Source: Lachnospiraceae bacterium
Lineage (GTDB): Bacteria; Bacillota; Clostridia; Lachnospirales; Lachnospiraceae
Assembly (NCBI GenBank): GCA_017478245.1
Contig: JAFVDW010000049.1
Location: forward strand, 1-47,510
DNA length: 47,510 nt
Direction: 5' to 3'
Notes under the pieces: model-generated
Told to the model about the DNA's origin: nothing
Database searches by the model: none
Seen by the model: the letters and a program-made list of their open reading frames with translations, nothing else
Shown: one piece after another, positions 32,403 through 40,242 of the stretch
Layout: each line of letters opens with the position of its first letter
Position numbering within the stretch: position 1 is the first letter of the stretch
Position numbers and translations under genes: made by a program

Positions 32403-32879
32403 ATGACGAGGGAACGTAAACAGCAATTCACGCTGCGAATCACGCAGGCGAATCCCACCCAACTGGTGGTGATCATATATGAAATGTTACTCTGCTATCT
32501 GGAAGAGATGGAGGAGGCGGTGAAGCAACAGGACAGCACTGCTTTTCATGAGGGTGCGCGCAAATGCAGGGGGTGTCTGAATGAGCTTCTGATGTCCCTG
32601 CATCTGGAATACGAGCCGGCACCGCAACTGCAGCAGCTTTATCTGTTTTGCATCCGGAGACTTGCCAATGCAGAGCGCAAGATGGTGGATGCACCTCTTT
32701 TGGAGGTGAAACGTGTGATACAGCCGCTGCATGATGCCTATCAGCAGATCGAGGATCAGAACGACAAGGGGCCGGTGATGAATAATTCACAGACACTCTA
32801 TGCAGGTCTGACTTACGACCGCAACCAATTAACTGAAAACATGGCTGACCAGGGCGCGAATCGGGGAATGCTGATTTAG
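32403..32879 (+). CDS. fliS: FliS flagellin export chaperone
   Basis: A 158-residue helical protein of the FliS family. It has the signature T-L-R-I-T-Q-A-N-P-T-Q-L-V-V-I-I-Y-E near 10-27 and four-helix-bundle spacing; the tail after residue 130 is longer than usual. Family role: binds the C-terminal flagellin helix to stop polymerisation in the cytoplasm. It sits just after flagellin with GGGGG upstream of its ATG. Its last 51 bases overlap the 3' end of the convergent YaaL-like gene. Confidence 0.85.
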   Translation: MTRERKQQFTLRITQANPTQLVVIIYEMLLCYLEEMEEAVKQQDSTAFHEGARKCRGCLNELLMSLHLEYEPAPQLQQLYLFCIRRLANAERKMVDAPLLEVKRVIQPLHDAYQQIEDQNDKGPVMNNSQTLYAGLTYDRNQLTENMADQGANRGMLI

Positions 32880-33125
32880 ATAGTCTGATTCCTGATTGGA
32901 TTCCGATGCAGCCAGTTCGGTGAGATGCTCGTATCTTTTTTGTAGAGAATTAATTTCATAAATGTAACTGTCTATCAAGTCAGTTTCTAAAGCATTGTCA
33001 AAGCCCGCATAAGCAATTTCCAACGCTATGCGGGTTTTTTCTATGGAGTCTCTCAGATTCAGAGGGGTAAAGTCTTCCTCTATGGGATTTTTACTGGTAT
33101 ATGTTTGATGAAAGCTTATTCGCAT
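32829..33125 (-). CDS. YaaL-like (DUF2508) small protein
   Basis: A 98-residue protein, MRISFHQTYTSKNPI.... The D-S-I-E-K-T-R-I-A-L-E-I-A-Y-A-G-F-D segment, followed by D-L-I-D-S-Y-I-Y-E-I-N-S-L, is the DUF2508/YaaL signature near 30-62. The start at 33125 is preferred over 33131 because AAAGGAG is 7 bases away instead of 1. YaaL is commonly encoded beside bofA in Firmicutes; here the BofA-like gene is divergent, 136 bases away. Function unknown. Its 3' end overlaps fliS by 51 bases. Confidence 0.75.
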   Translation of the reverse strand: MRISFHQTYTSKNPIEEDFTPLNLRDSIEKTRIALEIAYAGFDNALETDLIDSYIYEINSLQKRYEHLTELAASESNQESDYLNQHSPIRALVSHVFS

Positions 33126-33260
33126 GGGCATTCTCCTTTCTTTTGTTAAAGTATAGACATTAAAAATGAAAAATATACCAATTCAGAAAAAGAATGGAAA
33201 GACATGTTGGTATAATGCAAGCAGCCACTGAATAGTGTATAACAAGTACAGTTTTGGGAC

Positions 33261-33464
33261 GTGAATGAAATGGAATGGCTATTGAATGTAGTGATGCGGG
33301 GTATCTTGGGAGCGATTGCGATTTATTTTATTAATCTGGGGCTTGCGGCACTTGGCATTGCCAGTTGCGTGGGTATTAACCCAGTTACAGTTTTGACAAC
33401 AGGAATCCTTGGATTTCCGGGGCTTCTGGCACTTTATGGGATGGGCTTTTACAAGATGTTGTGA
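33261..33464 (+). CDS. BofA-family membrane protein
   Basis: A 67-residue protein of two hydrophobic segments with the motif A-I-Y-F-I-N-L-G-L and G-I-N-P-V-T-V-L-T-T-G-I-L-G-F-P-G-L-L-A-L-Y-G, diagnostic of BofA. In Bacillus BofA holds the SpoIVFB protease inactive until pro-sigma-K processing. Many Lachnospiraceae that do not sporulate keep a copy, so sporulation cannot be concluded. The start at 33261 or 33270 (both ATG) has only a weak GGGACG site. A TATAAT in an extended -10 context (TGGTATAAT near 33210-33218) may be its promoter. Confidence 0.85.
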   Translation: MNEMEWLLNVVMRGILGAIAIYFINLGLAALGIASCVGINPVTVLTTGILGFPGLLALYGMGFYKML

Positions 33465-33500
33465 AATATGCCAAATTTCTCATTTGGTAAAAATTAATAC

Positions 33501-33529
33501 TTGCATTGTGGGAAAACAATGCGTATAAT
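33501..33529 (+). promoter_or_regulatory. Promoter of the Tad pilus operon with embedded palindrome
   Basis: TTGCAT (33501-33506), a 17-base spacer and TATAAT (33524-33529). The inverted repeat GCATTGT (33503-33509) / ACAATGC (33516-33522) fills the spacer, a natural site for a dimeric repressor or activator. The leader (about 33536-33633) carries a hairpin, GGGAC (33574-33578) / GTCCC (33585-33589). Confidence 0.65.
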
Positions 33530-33633
33530 TCAATATACAAAATACGACGAATTCATTTTTATCTTTTTTCGACGGGACACCATCGTCCCAGAATTTCAAA
33601 ATGATAAAAGGAAAATACAAAGGAGATGGTTTA

Positions 33634-34137
33634 TTGGTAATATTGTGTCTATTTTTATTGCTTGCCTGCCTATATGATTATCGCAAGCGACGGATTCCCA
33701 ATGGTCTGGTGGCGGCTACCTGGCTGACGGGAATGGGAAGTACAATTCATGAACAGGGGATGTGGGGCGGAGGTTTTTTTCTTCTGCGCATGGGGATTGT
33801 TTTGTTTCTATTGTATCCACTGTTCAGAATTGGCGTACTTGGAGCAGGTGATGTAAAACTGTTAGGTGTCTGTGCGGGATATTTTCCTTTCCGCAAAATC
33901 TGGATTTTCTTATTTTGTTCTTTGCTGATTGCAGCAATGATATCCCTTGTGAAAATGATAAAAGGACGTAACATTCGAGAGCGGTTTGTGTATCTGGGCA
34001 AATATATTGCCGGAGTTTGTCGTGAGGGCAGATGGTATCTGTATATAGAAAATGAGAAAGAAAAAGTAGCTGCGAGCGTTTGCCTTGCAGGACCTATGCT
34101 TTGTAGTGCATTAATGTGTTTGGGAGGTATGTATTAA
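33634..34137 (+). CDS. A24 prepilin peptidase (TadV/CpaA-like)
   Basis: A 167-residue aspartyl protease with several membrane helices. The catalytic aspartates are in Y-D-Y-R-K-R-R-I-P-N (about 12-21) and G-A-G-D-V-K-L-L (about 68-75). A TTG start at 33634 is chosen because AAAGGAG lies 8 bases upstream; an ATG at 33601 has no ribosome binding site. Role: cleaves the leader of Flp pilin and TadE-like pseudopilins. First gene of the Tad operon, downstream of the promoter at 33501. The next gene starts 4 bases on. Confidence 0.85.
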   Translation: MVILCLFLLLACLYDYRKRRIPNGLVAATWLTGMGSTIHEQGMWGGGFFLLRMGIVLFLLYPLFRIGVLGAGDVKLLGVCAGYFPFRKIWIFLFCSLLIAAMISLVKMIKGRNIRERFVYLGKYIAGVCREGRWYLYIENEKEKVAASVCLAGPMLCSALMCLGGMY

Positions 34138-34141
34138 AAGT

Positions 34142-35146
34142 ATGGAAGAAAGTATTTTGGTTTTGTACGACAGAGAAGAGGAGTACGCGCAGTTGATGAC
34201 GGATTTTCTGCGTACCCATAGGGATTCGCCGTGGGATGTGCGTACCTATACATCGCAGGCGAATCTCATACAGGAGGAGAGACATACGCAAATTGCCCTT
34301 TTGGTGGTGGCTGAATCTTCCTATTCAGAGGAGCTGAATGTTCTGTGTGCGGACAAAATGATCATATTGAATGAAAGTGGTGTGATTCGCTGGGGACAGT
34401 TGCCGAATATCAACAAGTATCAGAGGGCGGAGTCTGTATTGAGGGAGCTGTTAGAGCTTTACATGGACGTTGTGAAGACCTCCTTGCCCAAGCTTCAGCA
34501 GCCTTTTGAGACCAATTTTATCGGAATCTATTCTCCGGTGCGCAGATGCTTACAGACCTCTGTGGCATTGACTATGAGTCAGATGCTTGCCATGGAGCAT
34601 AGGACACTTTACCTGAATTTTGAGCATTACATGGGTATCACAGAACTTGTGCCGGATATGCAGAGTAGGGATATGGCAGACCTGTTGTATTTTCTCACGG
34701 CGGAGCAGGAACGTTTTCGATTGCGCTTACAGACAATGATTCAGCGCAGGGGGAATCTGGAATATGTTCCGCCCATGAAATCAGGACAAAATCTGCTGAC
34801 CATCACAGCGGCGGAATGGGTGCAGCTTTTGCAGAAAATAGAGGAACTGGGGGAATACCGTTATGTGGTGTTGGATCTGAGTGAAAGTATGCAAGGATTA
34901 TTCGACATTTTAAGGCTTTGCCGAAAGGTGTTTACGCTGACAAAGGATGACAGAGTATCCAAGGCAAAATTGATGCAGTACGAGCAGCTTTTGGCGCTTT
35001 ATGACTATGATGATGTGTTGGAAAAGACAAGCAGACATGGTGTTCCCAAGATTCATCGATTTCCGGCGGAATTGGAGCAATACACCAAGGGAGATTTGGC
35101 AGAATTTACACGAGTGCTGGTAAAGGAGTTGGAGTATGAATCATAG
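34142..35146 (+). CDS. TadZ/CpaE-like pilus localisation protein
   Basis: A 334-residue protein with a receiver-like N-terminal domain (about 1-115: I-L-V-L-Y-D-R-E-E-E, then L-L-V-V-A-E-S) and a MinD/ParA-like second domain from about 120. The P-loop is missing: the position reads I-G-I-Y-S-P-V-R-R-C-L-Q-T-S-V instead of GxxGGxGKT, a known feature of atypical TadZ proteins. The Walker B-like V-V-L-D-L-S is at about 240. Family role: polar or midcell positioning of the Tad machine and interaction with TadA. Its stop lies 11 bases inside the tadA start. Confidence 0.75.
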   Translation: MEESILVLYDREEEYAQLMTDFLRTHRDSPWDVRTYTSQANLIQEERHTQIALLVVAESSYSEELNVLCADKMIILNESGVIRWGQLPNINKYQRAESVLRELLELYMDVVKTSLPKLQQPFETNFIGIYSPVRRCLQTSVALTMSQMLAMEHRTLYLNFEHYMGITELVPDMQSRDMADLLYFLTAEQERFRLRLQTMIQRRGNLEYVPPMKSGQNLLTITAAEWVQLLQKIEELGEYRYVVLDLSESMQGLFDILRLCRKVFTLTKDDRVSKAKLMQYEQLLALYDYDDVLEKTSRHGVPKIHRFPAELEQYTKGDLAEFTRVLVKELEYES

Positions 35147-36353
35147 TGAGATGAAAAAAGAATTGCGCAGAAAGGTTCAGGAGCGTATTGGCTATGCGAG
35201 GGATTTTACAGATGCTGAAGTGGAAGAAGTGATTGATGAAGTGTTTCTGGAACAGGAGGACATGATGCTCTATCCGGTGGAAGTGCGTAGAAGGATGAAA
35301 AGAGAGTTGTTTGATTCCATGAGAAGATTGGATATTTTGCAGATATTTGTAGAGGACAGCTCGGTAACAGAAATTATGATCAATGGGATGGAGCATATCT
35401 TTATTGAGCAGGCAGGACGGTTGAAAGAGCTGGATATCAGATTTGAATCCATGGAGAAGCTAAACGATGTGATCCAAATGATTGTAGCAGGCTGCAACAG
35501 GGTGGTAAATGAAGCATCCCCTATTGTAGATGCCAGGTTGCCGGATGGATCTCGCGTAAATATAGTGATGAATCCGGTGGCTCTGAACGGACCTATTGTC
35601 ACGATCAGACGATTTCCGGACAAGCCTATCACCATGGAGCAGTTGATTGCATATGAGTCTATCTCTCGTGAGGCGGCGGATTTTTTGGAAAAGCTGGTGC
35701 GAGGGGGATACAACATTTTTATCAGTGGTGGAACAGGAAGCGGCAAAACAACGTTTCTCAATGTACTTTCGGATTATATTCCCGGTGATGAAAGAGTCAT
35801 TACCATTGAGGATAGTGCGGAACTACAGTTACAGAACCTGCCCAATCTGGTTCGCCTGGAGACACGCAACAGCAATGTAGAGGGGTGTCGGGAGATTACC
35901 ATCAGGGAACTGATTCGAAGCTCTCTCCGAATGCGTCCTGATAGAATCATCGTCGGAGAGGTTCGCGGGGCGGAAGCGATTGACATGATGCAGTGTCTCA
36001 ACACAGGACATGATGGGAGTATGTCTACCGGTCATGCTAACAGTGCGCGGGACATGCTTTCCCGCTTGGAGAACATGGTGCTGATGGGCATGGATATTCC
36101 CTTGGAGGCTATCAGACATCAGATTGCATCGGGTATTGACATTATTGTACATTTGGGGAGGCTGCGTGACAAGTCCCGGAGAGTGTTGGAGATTGCAGAG
36201 GTTTTGGGAGTTGACAGTGGTGTAATCCAATTATTCCCATTATATCAGTTTGAGGAGACAGGAGAGGATGAGGCGGGGCATATACAAGGAGCATTACGAA
36301 AAAAAGGGGGATTGCGGCATGAAGGAAAGCTTAGGGCGGCGGGAGTATCATAA
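35136..36353 (+). CDS. tadA: TadA/CpaF secretion ATPase
   Basis: A 405-residue type II/IV secretion ATPase. Walker A G-G-T-G-S-G-K-T-T is near 200-208; the Asp box I-T-I-E-D-S-A-E-L is at 221-230; Walker B-like I-I-V-G-E-V-R-G-A-E-A is near 272-282; the His box H-D-G-S-M-S-T-G-H-A-N is near 292-302. The N-terminal region (V-R-R-R-M-K-R-E-L-F-D, then V-T-E-I-M-I-N-G) is CpaF-typical. Role: powers assembly and probably retraction of the Flp pilus. It overlaps tadZ by 11 bases and tadB by 35. Confidence 0.93.
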   Translation: MNHSEMKKELRRKVQERIGYARDFTDAEVEEVIDEVFLEQEDMMLYPVEVRRRMKRELFDSMRRLDILQIFVEDSSVTEIMINGMEHIFIEQAGRLKELDIRFESMEKLNDVIQMIVAGCNRVVNEASPIVDARLPDGSRVNIVMNPVALNGPIVTIRRFPDKPITMEQLIAYESISREAADFLEKLVRGGYNIFISGGTGSGKTTFLNVLSDYIPGDERVITIEDSAELQLQNLPNLVRLETRNSNVEGCREITIRELIRSSLRMRPDRIIVGEVRGAEAIDMMQCLNTGHDGSMSTGHANSARDMLSRLENMVLMGMDIPLEAIRHQIASGIDIIVHLGRLRDKSRRVLEIAEVLGVDSGVIQLFPLYQFEETGEDEAGHIQGALRKKGGLRHEGKLRAAGVS

Positions 36354-37089
36354 ATACACATGGAAGAAAAAGGAGCTCTTGTGGGCAATTACCCGATGTG
36401 TGGTGTTGGTAGTAGCTTTTGCATATTTCTTTTACCGAAGTGTGCTTGCTATGATACCGCTTTTCACACTTGGTTTTCTATATTTTCGTCGGTTGGAAGA
36501 TAAGAAACAAAAGGAATATAGACAGGCATTTGTGGGACAATTCCGAGAATGTATGTTATCGGTGACTGCTTCCATGAAAGCAGGTTATGCGGTGGAAAAT
36601 GCGTTTTTGGAAAGTCGGGAGGACATGCGTATGCTTTATGGAAGAGAATCTGCGATTTATCAGGAGCTGGAATTAATCCGCAGGGGAATGGTCATCAATA
36701 TTACTTTGGAGGAACAATTATTAGATCTTGGGAAACGCAGCGGAAGTGATGAGATTGCACAATTTGCAGAGGTGTTTTGTATTGCTAAGAGAAACAGCGG
36801 TAATCTGGCGGAGATTATGGAAGCTTCTGCCCAACTGATTAGTCGCAGAGTAGATGCCAAGCAGGAAATCGAAACCCTGCTTGGCGGCAGACAGATGGAG
36901 ATGAATGTCATGAGGCTGATGCCCTTCGGGGTCATGTTTTATATCGGAGTGAGCTATCCCGGATATTTTGACGGACTTTATCACAATATGCAGGGTAACT
37001 TCATCATGACAGGCTGCCTGCTGCTCTATCTTGGGGCGTATGTGTTGGGGGAGCGGACAATGGGGAAAATCGCGCAAGAGTTAATCTGA
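36319..37089 (+). CDS. tadB: TadB-like inner-membrane platform protein
   Basis: A 256-residue T2SSF-family protein with two N-terminal helices (about 25-55), a cytoplasmic four-helix domain (E-C-M-L-S-V-T-A-S-M-K-A-G-Y-A-V-E-N-A near 75-93, then F-C-I-A-K-R-N-S-G-N-L), and two C-terminal helices. The start at 36319 (MKESLG) is preferred since GGGGGA is 10 bases before; in-frame ATGs further inside tadA lack such a site. Role: platform for TadA with TadC. It overlaps the tadA end, so it is translationally coupled. Confidence 0.85.
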   Translation: MKESLGRREYHKYTWKKKELLWAITRCVVLVVAFAYFFYRSVLAMIPLFTLGFLYFRRLEDKKQKEYRQAFVGQFRECMLSVTASMKAGYAVENAFLESREDMRMLYGRESAIYQELELIRRGMVINITLEEQLLDLGKRSGSDEIAQFAEVFCIAKRNSGNLAEIMEASAQLISRRVDAKQEIETLLGGRQMEMNVMRLMPFGVMFYIGVSYPGYFDGLYHNMQGNFIMTGCLLLYLGAYVLGERTMGKIAQELI

Positions 37090-37108
37090 CAGAGGGGAGG
37101 AAGGCAGT

Positions 37109-38563
37109 GTGATAGCGATGTACATAGCTGCGGGAATGGTTGTGCTGGTTTTTCTATGTGCCTATCTTTTGGCACGGGGGGAACCCACACAGGAATTGAC
37201 AGGAAAGGTGTTTGCGTTAGTACCCTTTTATAAAATAGCGATGTACCTATATACATGGGGAACGAGGAATGGAAGAAATTGGTTTGCCGACACAAAAGTA
37301 ATTCAATTTCTGGAATTGCTTCATCCGGGAGAAGAGCGGCACAAAGTGGTAAAGGATTTTTATGTAAAAAAATTGGCGTTATCCCTGGCGGTATGTTTCG
37401 CCGGAACCATTTTGGGAGTGGCGGTCAGCGCACAGGCAACAGCGGGCGCCGGACTGAATGCACAGGGAGGCATTATCCGGGGAGATTTTGAGGATCAGCC
37501 CGTAGAAGTAGAGTTAGAAGGAAGATTCCCGGATGGTACACAGCGTTTTCGCGTGGAGGTTGGGAACAGGCAATTATCTTCTGGCGAATTGGAAGCTTTT
37601 TATGAAAGCTTCTTACAGGAGTTGTCGAAATTGGTTCTTGGAAATAATGTTTCCTGGAGTGAGGTTCGAGAGAATCTAATGCTTTGGGAGGAATATTCAG
37701 GATATCCATTCAAGGTTGCATGGAGCAGCAGTGTACCGGAGGTACTTTCTGCGAATGGAACAGTGGAGGAGACGGATGTGGCACAGGAGATAATGCTGGA
37801 AGCAATTTTACGTTATGATAAGTGGGAGAAGCGTATCAGCAGAAGGGTTGTAGTCATTCCTCCGGAGCTGACGGAAGCGGAGCGCATTTTTCGAGAGCGA
37901 GAAGACATGTTGGTGGCATCAGAGGCAAACAGCCGCAATAGCGAAAGCTGGATACTGCCGACTATGTGGGAAGGAGATACGGTACATTGGAAAAGAATCG
38001 TAGAGGATCATGGATTTTTGCTATGGGGAATAGCCATGAGCGTCACGGTGTTGCTCTTCTTTCTTGCGGACAAGGATCTTGCCGATCATGTGGAGATGCG
38101 AAGACAAAATATGAAAAGAGACTATCCCGATTTGATTCATAAACTGGTGCTTTACATGGGGGCGGGAATGACGATTCGCGGCAGCCTATTTAAGCTGGCA
38201 GAGGATTATGCGCAAAAACAGCAAAAGGATAAGCGGCCGATTTATGAGGAAGTGCTTTACACCTGTAGGGAATTACAGACAGGTGTGTCAGAAATTGTAG
38301 CATATGAACATTTTGGAAAAAGATGTGGTGTACAAGAATATATTCGACTGGTCACTTTACTTACTCAGAACTTGAAAAAAGGAAACAGTACATTGCTACA
38401 ACGCTTGCAGGAGGAAGCTCAACGAGCCAATGAAGAACATCTGCAGTTTGCAAGAAAGAAAGGGGAGGAGGCACAAACCAAGCTTTTGCTGCCAATGGTT
38501 ATGCTGTTGCTGGTAGTCATGTTAGTGCTGATACTGCCTGCGTTTGGGGCGGTAGGGATTTAA
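37109..38563 (+). CDS. tadC: TadC-like platform protein with a large extracytoplasmic insertion
   Basis: A 484-residue protein against about 300 for ordinary TadC. The N-terminus has a helix (about 5-20) and a second at about 87-112; residues about 118-300 are an inserted soluble domain of beta-rich character. Then follow a helix at about 303-320, the T2SSF cytoplasmic domain (about 325-455) and two short C-terminal helices. GTG 37109 follows GGGGAGGAAGG; an ATG at 37118 is an alternative. Role: TadB partner in the pilus platform. The insertion should face outside the membrane. Confidence 0.8.
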   Translation: MIAMYIAAGMVVLVFLCAYLLARGEPTQELTGKVFALVPFYKIAMYLYTWGTRNGRNWFADTKVIQFLELLHPGEERHKVVKDFYVKKLALSLAVCFAGTILGVAVSAQATAGAGLNAQGGIIRGDFEDQPVEVELEGRFPDGTQRFRVEVGNRQLSSGELEAFYESFLQELSKLVLGNNVSWSEVRENLMLWEEYSGYPFKVAWSSSVPEVLSANGTVEETDVAQEIMLEAILRYDKWEKRISRRVVVIPPELTEAERIFREREDMLVASEANSRNSESWILPTMWEGDTVHWKRIVEDHGFLLWGIAMSVTVLLFFLADKDLADHVEMRRQNMKRDYPDLIHKLVLYMGAGMTIRGSLFKLAEDYAQKQQKDKRPIYEEVLYTCRELQTGVSEIVAYEHFGKRCGVQEYIRLVTLLTQNLKKGNSTLLQRLQEEAQRANEEHLQFARKKGEEAQTKLLLPMVMLLLVVMLVLILPAFGAVGI

Positions 38564-38603
38564 ATTACAAATAAAATATGTATAAACGGAGGAAAAGAAA
38601 ATC

Positions 38604-38780
38604 ATGAGAGAGTTAAAAAATATGAAAGAGCTATGGATAGAGGAGGATGGTATGGGAACAGTGGAGGTGATTTTGATCATTGTGGTGTTAGTGGGACTTG
38701 TAATTATCTTTAAGGAACAGATCACCAAAATTGTGAATTCTATTTTCTCTAAGATCACTTCCCAGACCAATAAAGTCTGA
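38604..38780 (+). CDS. Flp-type IVb pilin (major pilin)
   Basis: A 58-residue protein, MRELKNMKELWIEEDG. The processing site is E-E-D-G | M-G-T-V-E-V, with Glu at position +5 of the mature pilin. A hydrophobic helix (V-I-L-I-I-V-V-L-V-G-L-V-I-I-F) and a short tail end in K-V. GGAGGAAAAG is about 11 bases upstream. It is small but complete; it is easy to miss because of its size. Its stop overlaps the start of the DUF5702 gene (TGATG), so translation is coupled. It is the expected substrate of the prepilin peptidase and the polymer subunit of this machine. Confidence 0.88.
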   Translation: MRELKNMKELWIEEDGMGTVEVILIIVVLVGLVIIFKEQITKIVNSIFSKITSQTNKV

Positions 38781-40222
38781 TGAAGAGAATATCTGTCGTA
38801 CGGAAAAAGAATGTTTCTGCATATCTGACGGTATATCTTACATTCATTATGACATTCCTCTTGTCGCTTTGTCTTGCGCTGATCGAGGGGACTCGCAATG
38901 GCGCAATTCGGTTGGAAAGTGAGTGTGTAATGGATATCGGTATGAACAGTATTCTGGCGGAGTACCATAGAGAGCTTTTAGAGAGGTACAACTTGTTTGC
39001 AATAGACAGCTCCTATGGTACGGTCAATGCCGGTTCTGCTAATGTGATGACGCATTTAAAAGGATACATGAATCGTAATTTTTCCAATCAAAATCTGTTT
39101 CTGGGAAATTATTTATATCGTGATTTTCTGGGTTTGTCAGTACAGGATGCCACAATAACGCAAGAACTGCTTTTGACAGATGGAAAGGGCGAGGTTTTTC
39201 GTGCTCTGGCGGCAGAAGCAGCCAGGGATGATGTGGGGCTGAATGGTCTTGCGGAATTGATGGAGTGGCTGAAGGTTGTGGAGAACAATGAATTACTCAC
39301 CAGAGACATAAGGGCAGAAAAGCAGGCAGTGGACAAGCAGATTCAGGAAATCGCGGTAGTGCCAGTAGATAATCCCACAATATTGATTGAAAATAAAAGA
39401 AAAGAAGGAATTTTGAAGCATGTGATTGCCGACCCGCAAAGCTTGTCGAGGAAACATTTGAGAGAGGAAAACCTGTTCACTGCGCGCATGGAACGCGGGC
39501 AAGTGAATCTAGGTAATATGGAAGCATTGTCGATGCAAGGAATGGGAGATTTGGAGGAGAAATTTTTCTTCCTACAATATTTACTGTCGTATATGGGTAC
39601 CTATAGAACCCCCAAAGAGCAGGGAGCCCTTTCCTATCAAATAGAGTATCTGTTAGAAGGCAAAGATTCAGATGTGGAGAATTTACGGCATGTGGCAAAT
39701 ACCTTATGCGGGCTTCGAGAGGTTGCCAACACCATGTATCTATATTCAGATTCGACAAAGTGTGCGGAGGTAGAACTGATTGCAACAGCCATATCGTCGT
39801 TGCTCACAGTTCCTGAGATAGAACCATTGCTGGAGACGACATTAATCTTAGGTTGGGCGTACATGGAGAGCTTGTATGATGTCAAAACACTGCTTGCCGG
39901 TGGGAGGATTCCTTTAATGAAGGATGCGTCAAGCTGGCACTATGGCTTGGAGGGAGCTTTGGAGACGAACGCTCCGGCACAAAAATTAGTGTCATCAGAG
40001 CAGGGATTGTCCTATGAGGACTATCTGCGCATATTTCTGATGCTTCAGAGGGACGAGGAGTTGACACAGAGAGCCATGAGCATGGTGGAGGCTGACGTGC
40101 GCATGTCCCCCGGAAATCAAGCATTTCGACTGGATGCCTGCGTGGTAGAATTAGAGGCATGCGTCCGAATAAAGAGTAAATATGGATATTGGTTGGATAT
40201 TACACGCAAAAAAAGCTACTAG
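38780..40222 (+). CDS. DUF5702 protein of the Tad operon (TadG-like role inferred)
   Basis: A 480-residue protein with one N-terminal helix (about 13-35: A-Y-L-T-V-Y-L-T-F-I-M-T-F-L-L-S-L) after a basic start, then a large extracytoplasmic part without Cys-rich motifs. I associate it with DUF5702, frequent in Firmicute Tad loci. In proteobacterial systems the corresponding position is held by TadG, so a minor pilin or tip/adhesin role is inferred. The start overlaps the pilin stop. No enzymatic motif is visible. Confidence 0.7.
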   Translation: MKRISVVRKKNVSAYLTVYLTFIMTFLLSLCLALIEGTRNGAIRLESECVMDIGMNSILAEYHRELLERYNLFAIDSSYGTVNAGSANVMTHLKGYMNRNFSNQNLFLGNYLYRDFLGLSVQDATITQELLLTDGKGEVFRALAAEAARDDVGLNGLAELMEWLKVVENNELLTRDIRAEKQAVDKQIQEIAVVPVDNPTILIENKRKEGILKHVIADPQSLSRKHLREENLFTARMERGQVNLGNMEALSMQGMGDLEEKFFFLQYLLSYMGTYRTPKEQGALSYQIEYLLEGKDSDVENLRHVANTLCGLREVANTMYLYSDSTKCAEVELIATAISSLLTVPEIEPLLETTLILGWAYMESLYDVKTLLAGGRIPLMKDASSWHYGLEGALETNAPAQKLVSSEQGLSYEDYLRIFLMLQRDEELTQRAMSMVEADVRMSPGNQAFRLDACVVELEACVRIKSKYGYWLDITRKKSY

Positions 40223-40242
40223 AGAATAGGAGGTGGATATCG

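Noticed and set aside
33571..33592. Hairpin in the Tad leader as a cyclic-di-GMP or other riboswitch
   Set aside because: Only a 5-bp stem is present and the conserved core of known cyclic-di-GMP riboswitches is absent.
34142..35146. TadZ-like gene as a degraded pseudogene because of its missing P-loop
   Set aside because: The frame is full length and in operon context; atypical TadZ proteins without a P-loop are known, so it is probably functional.
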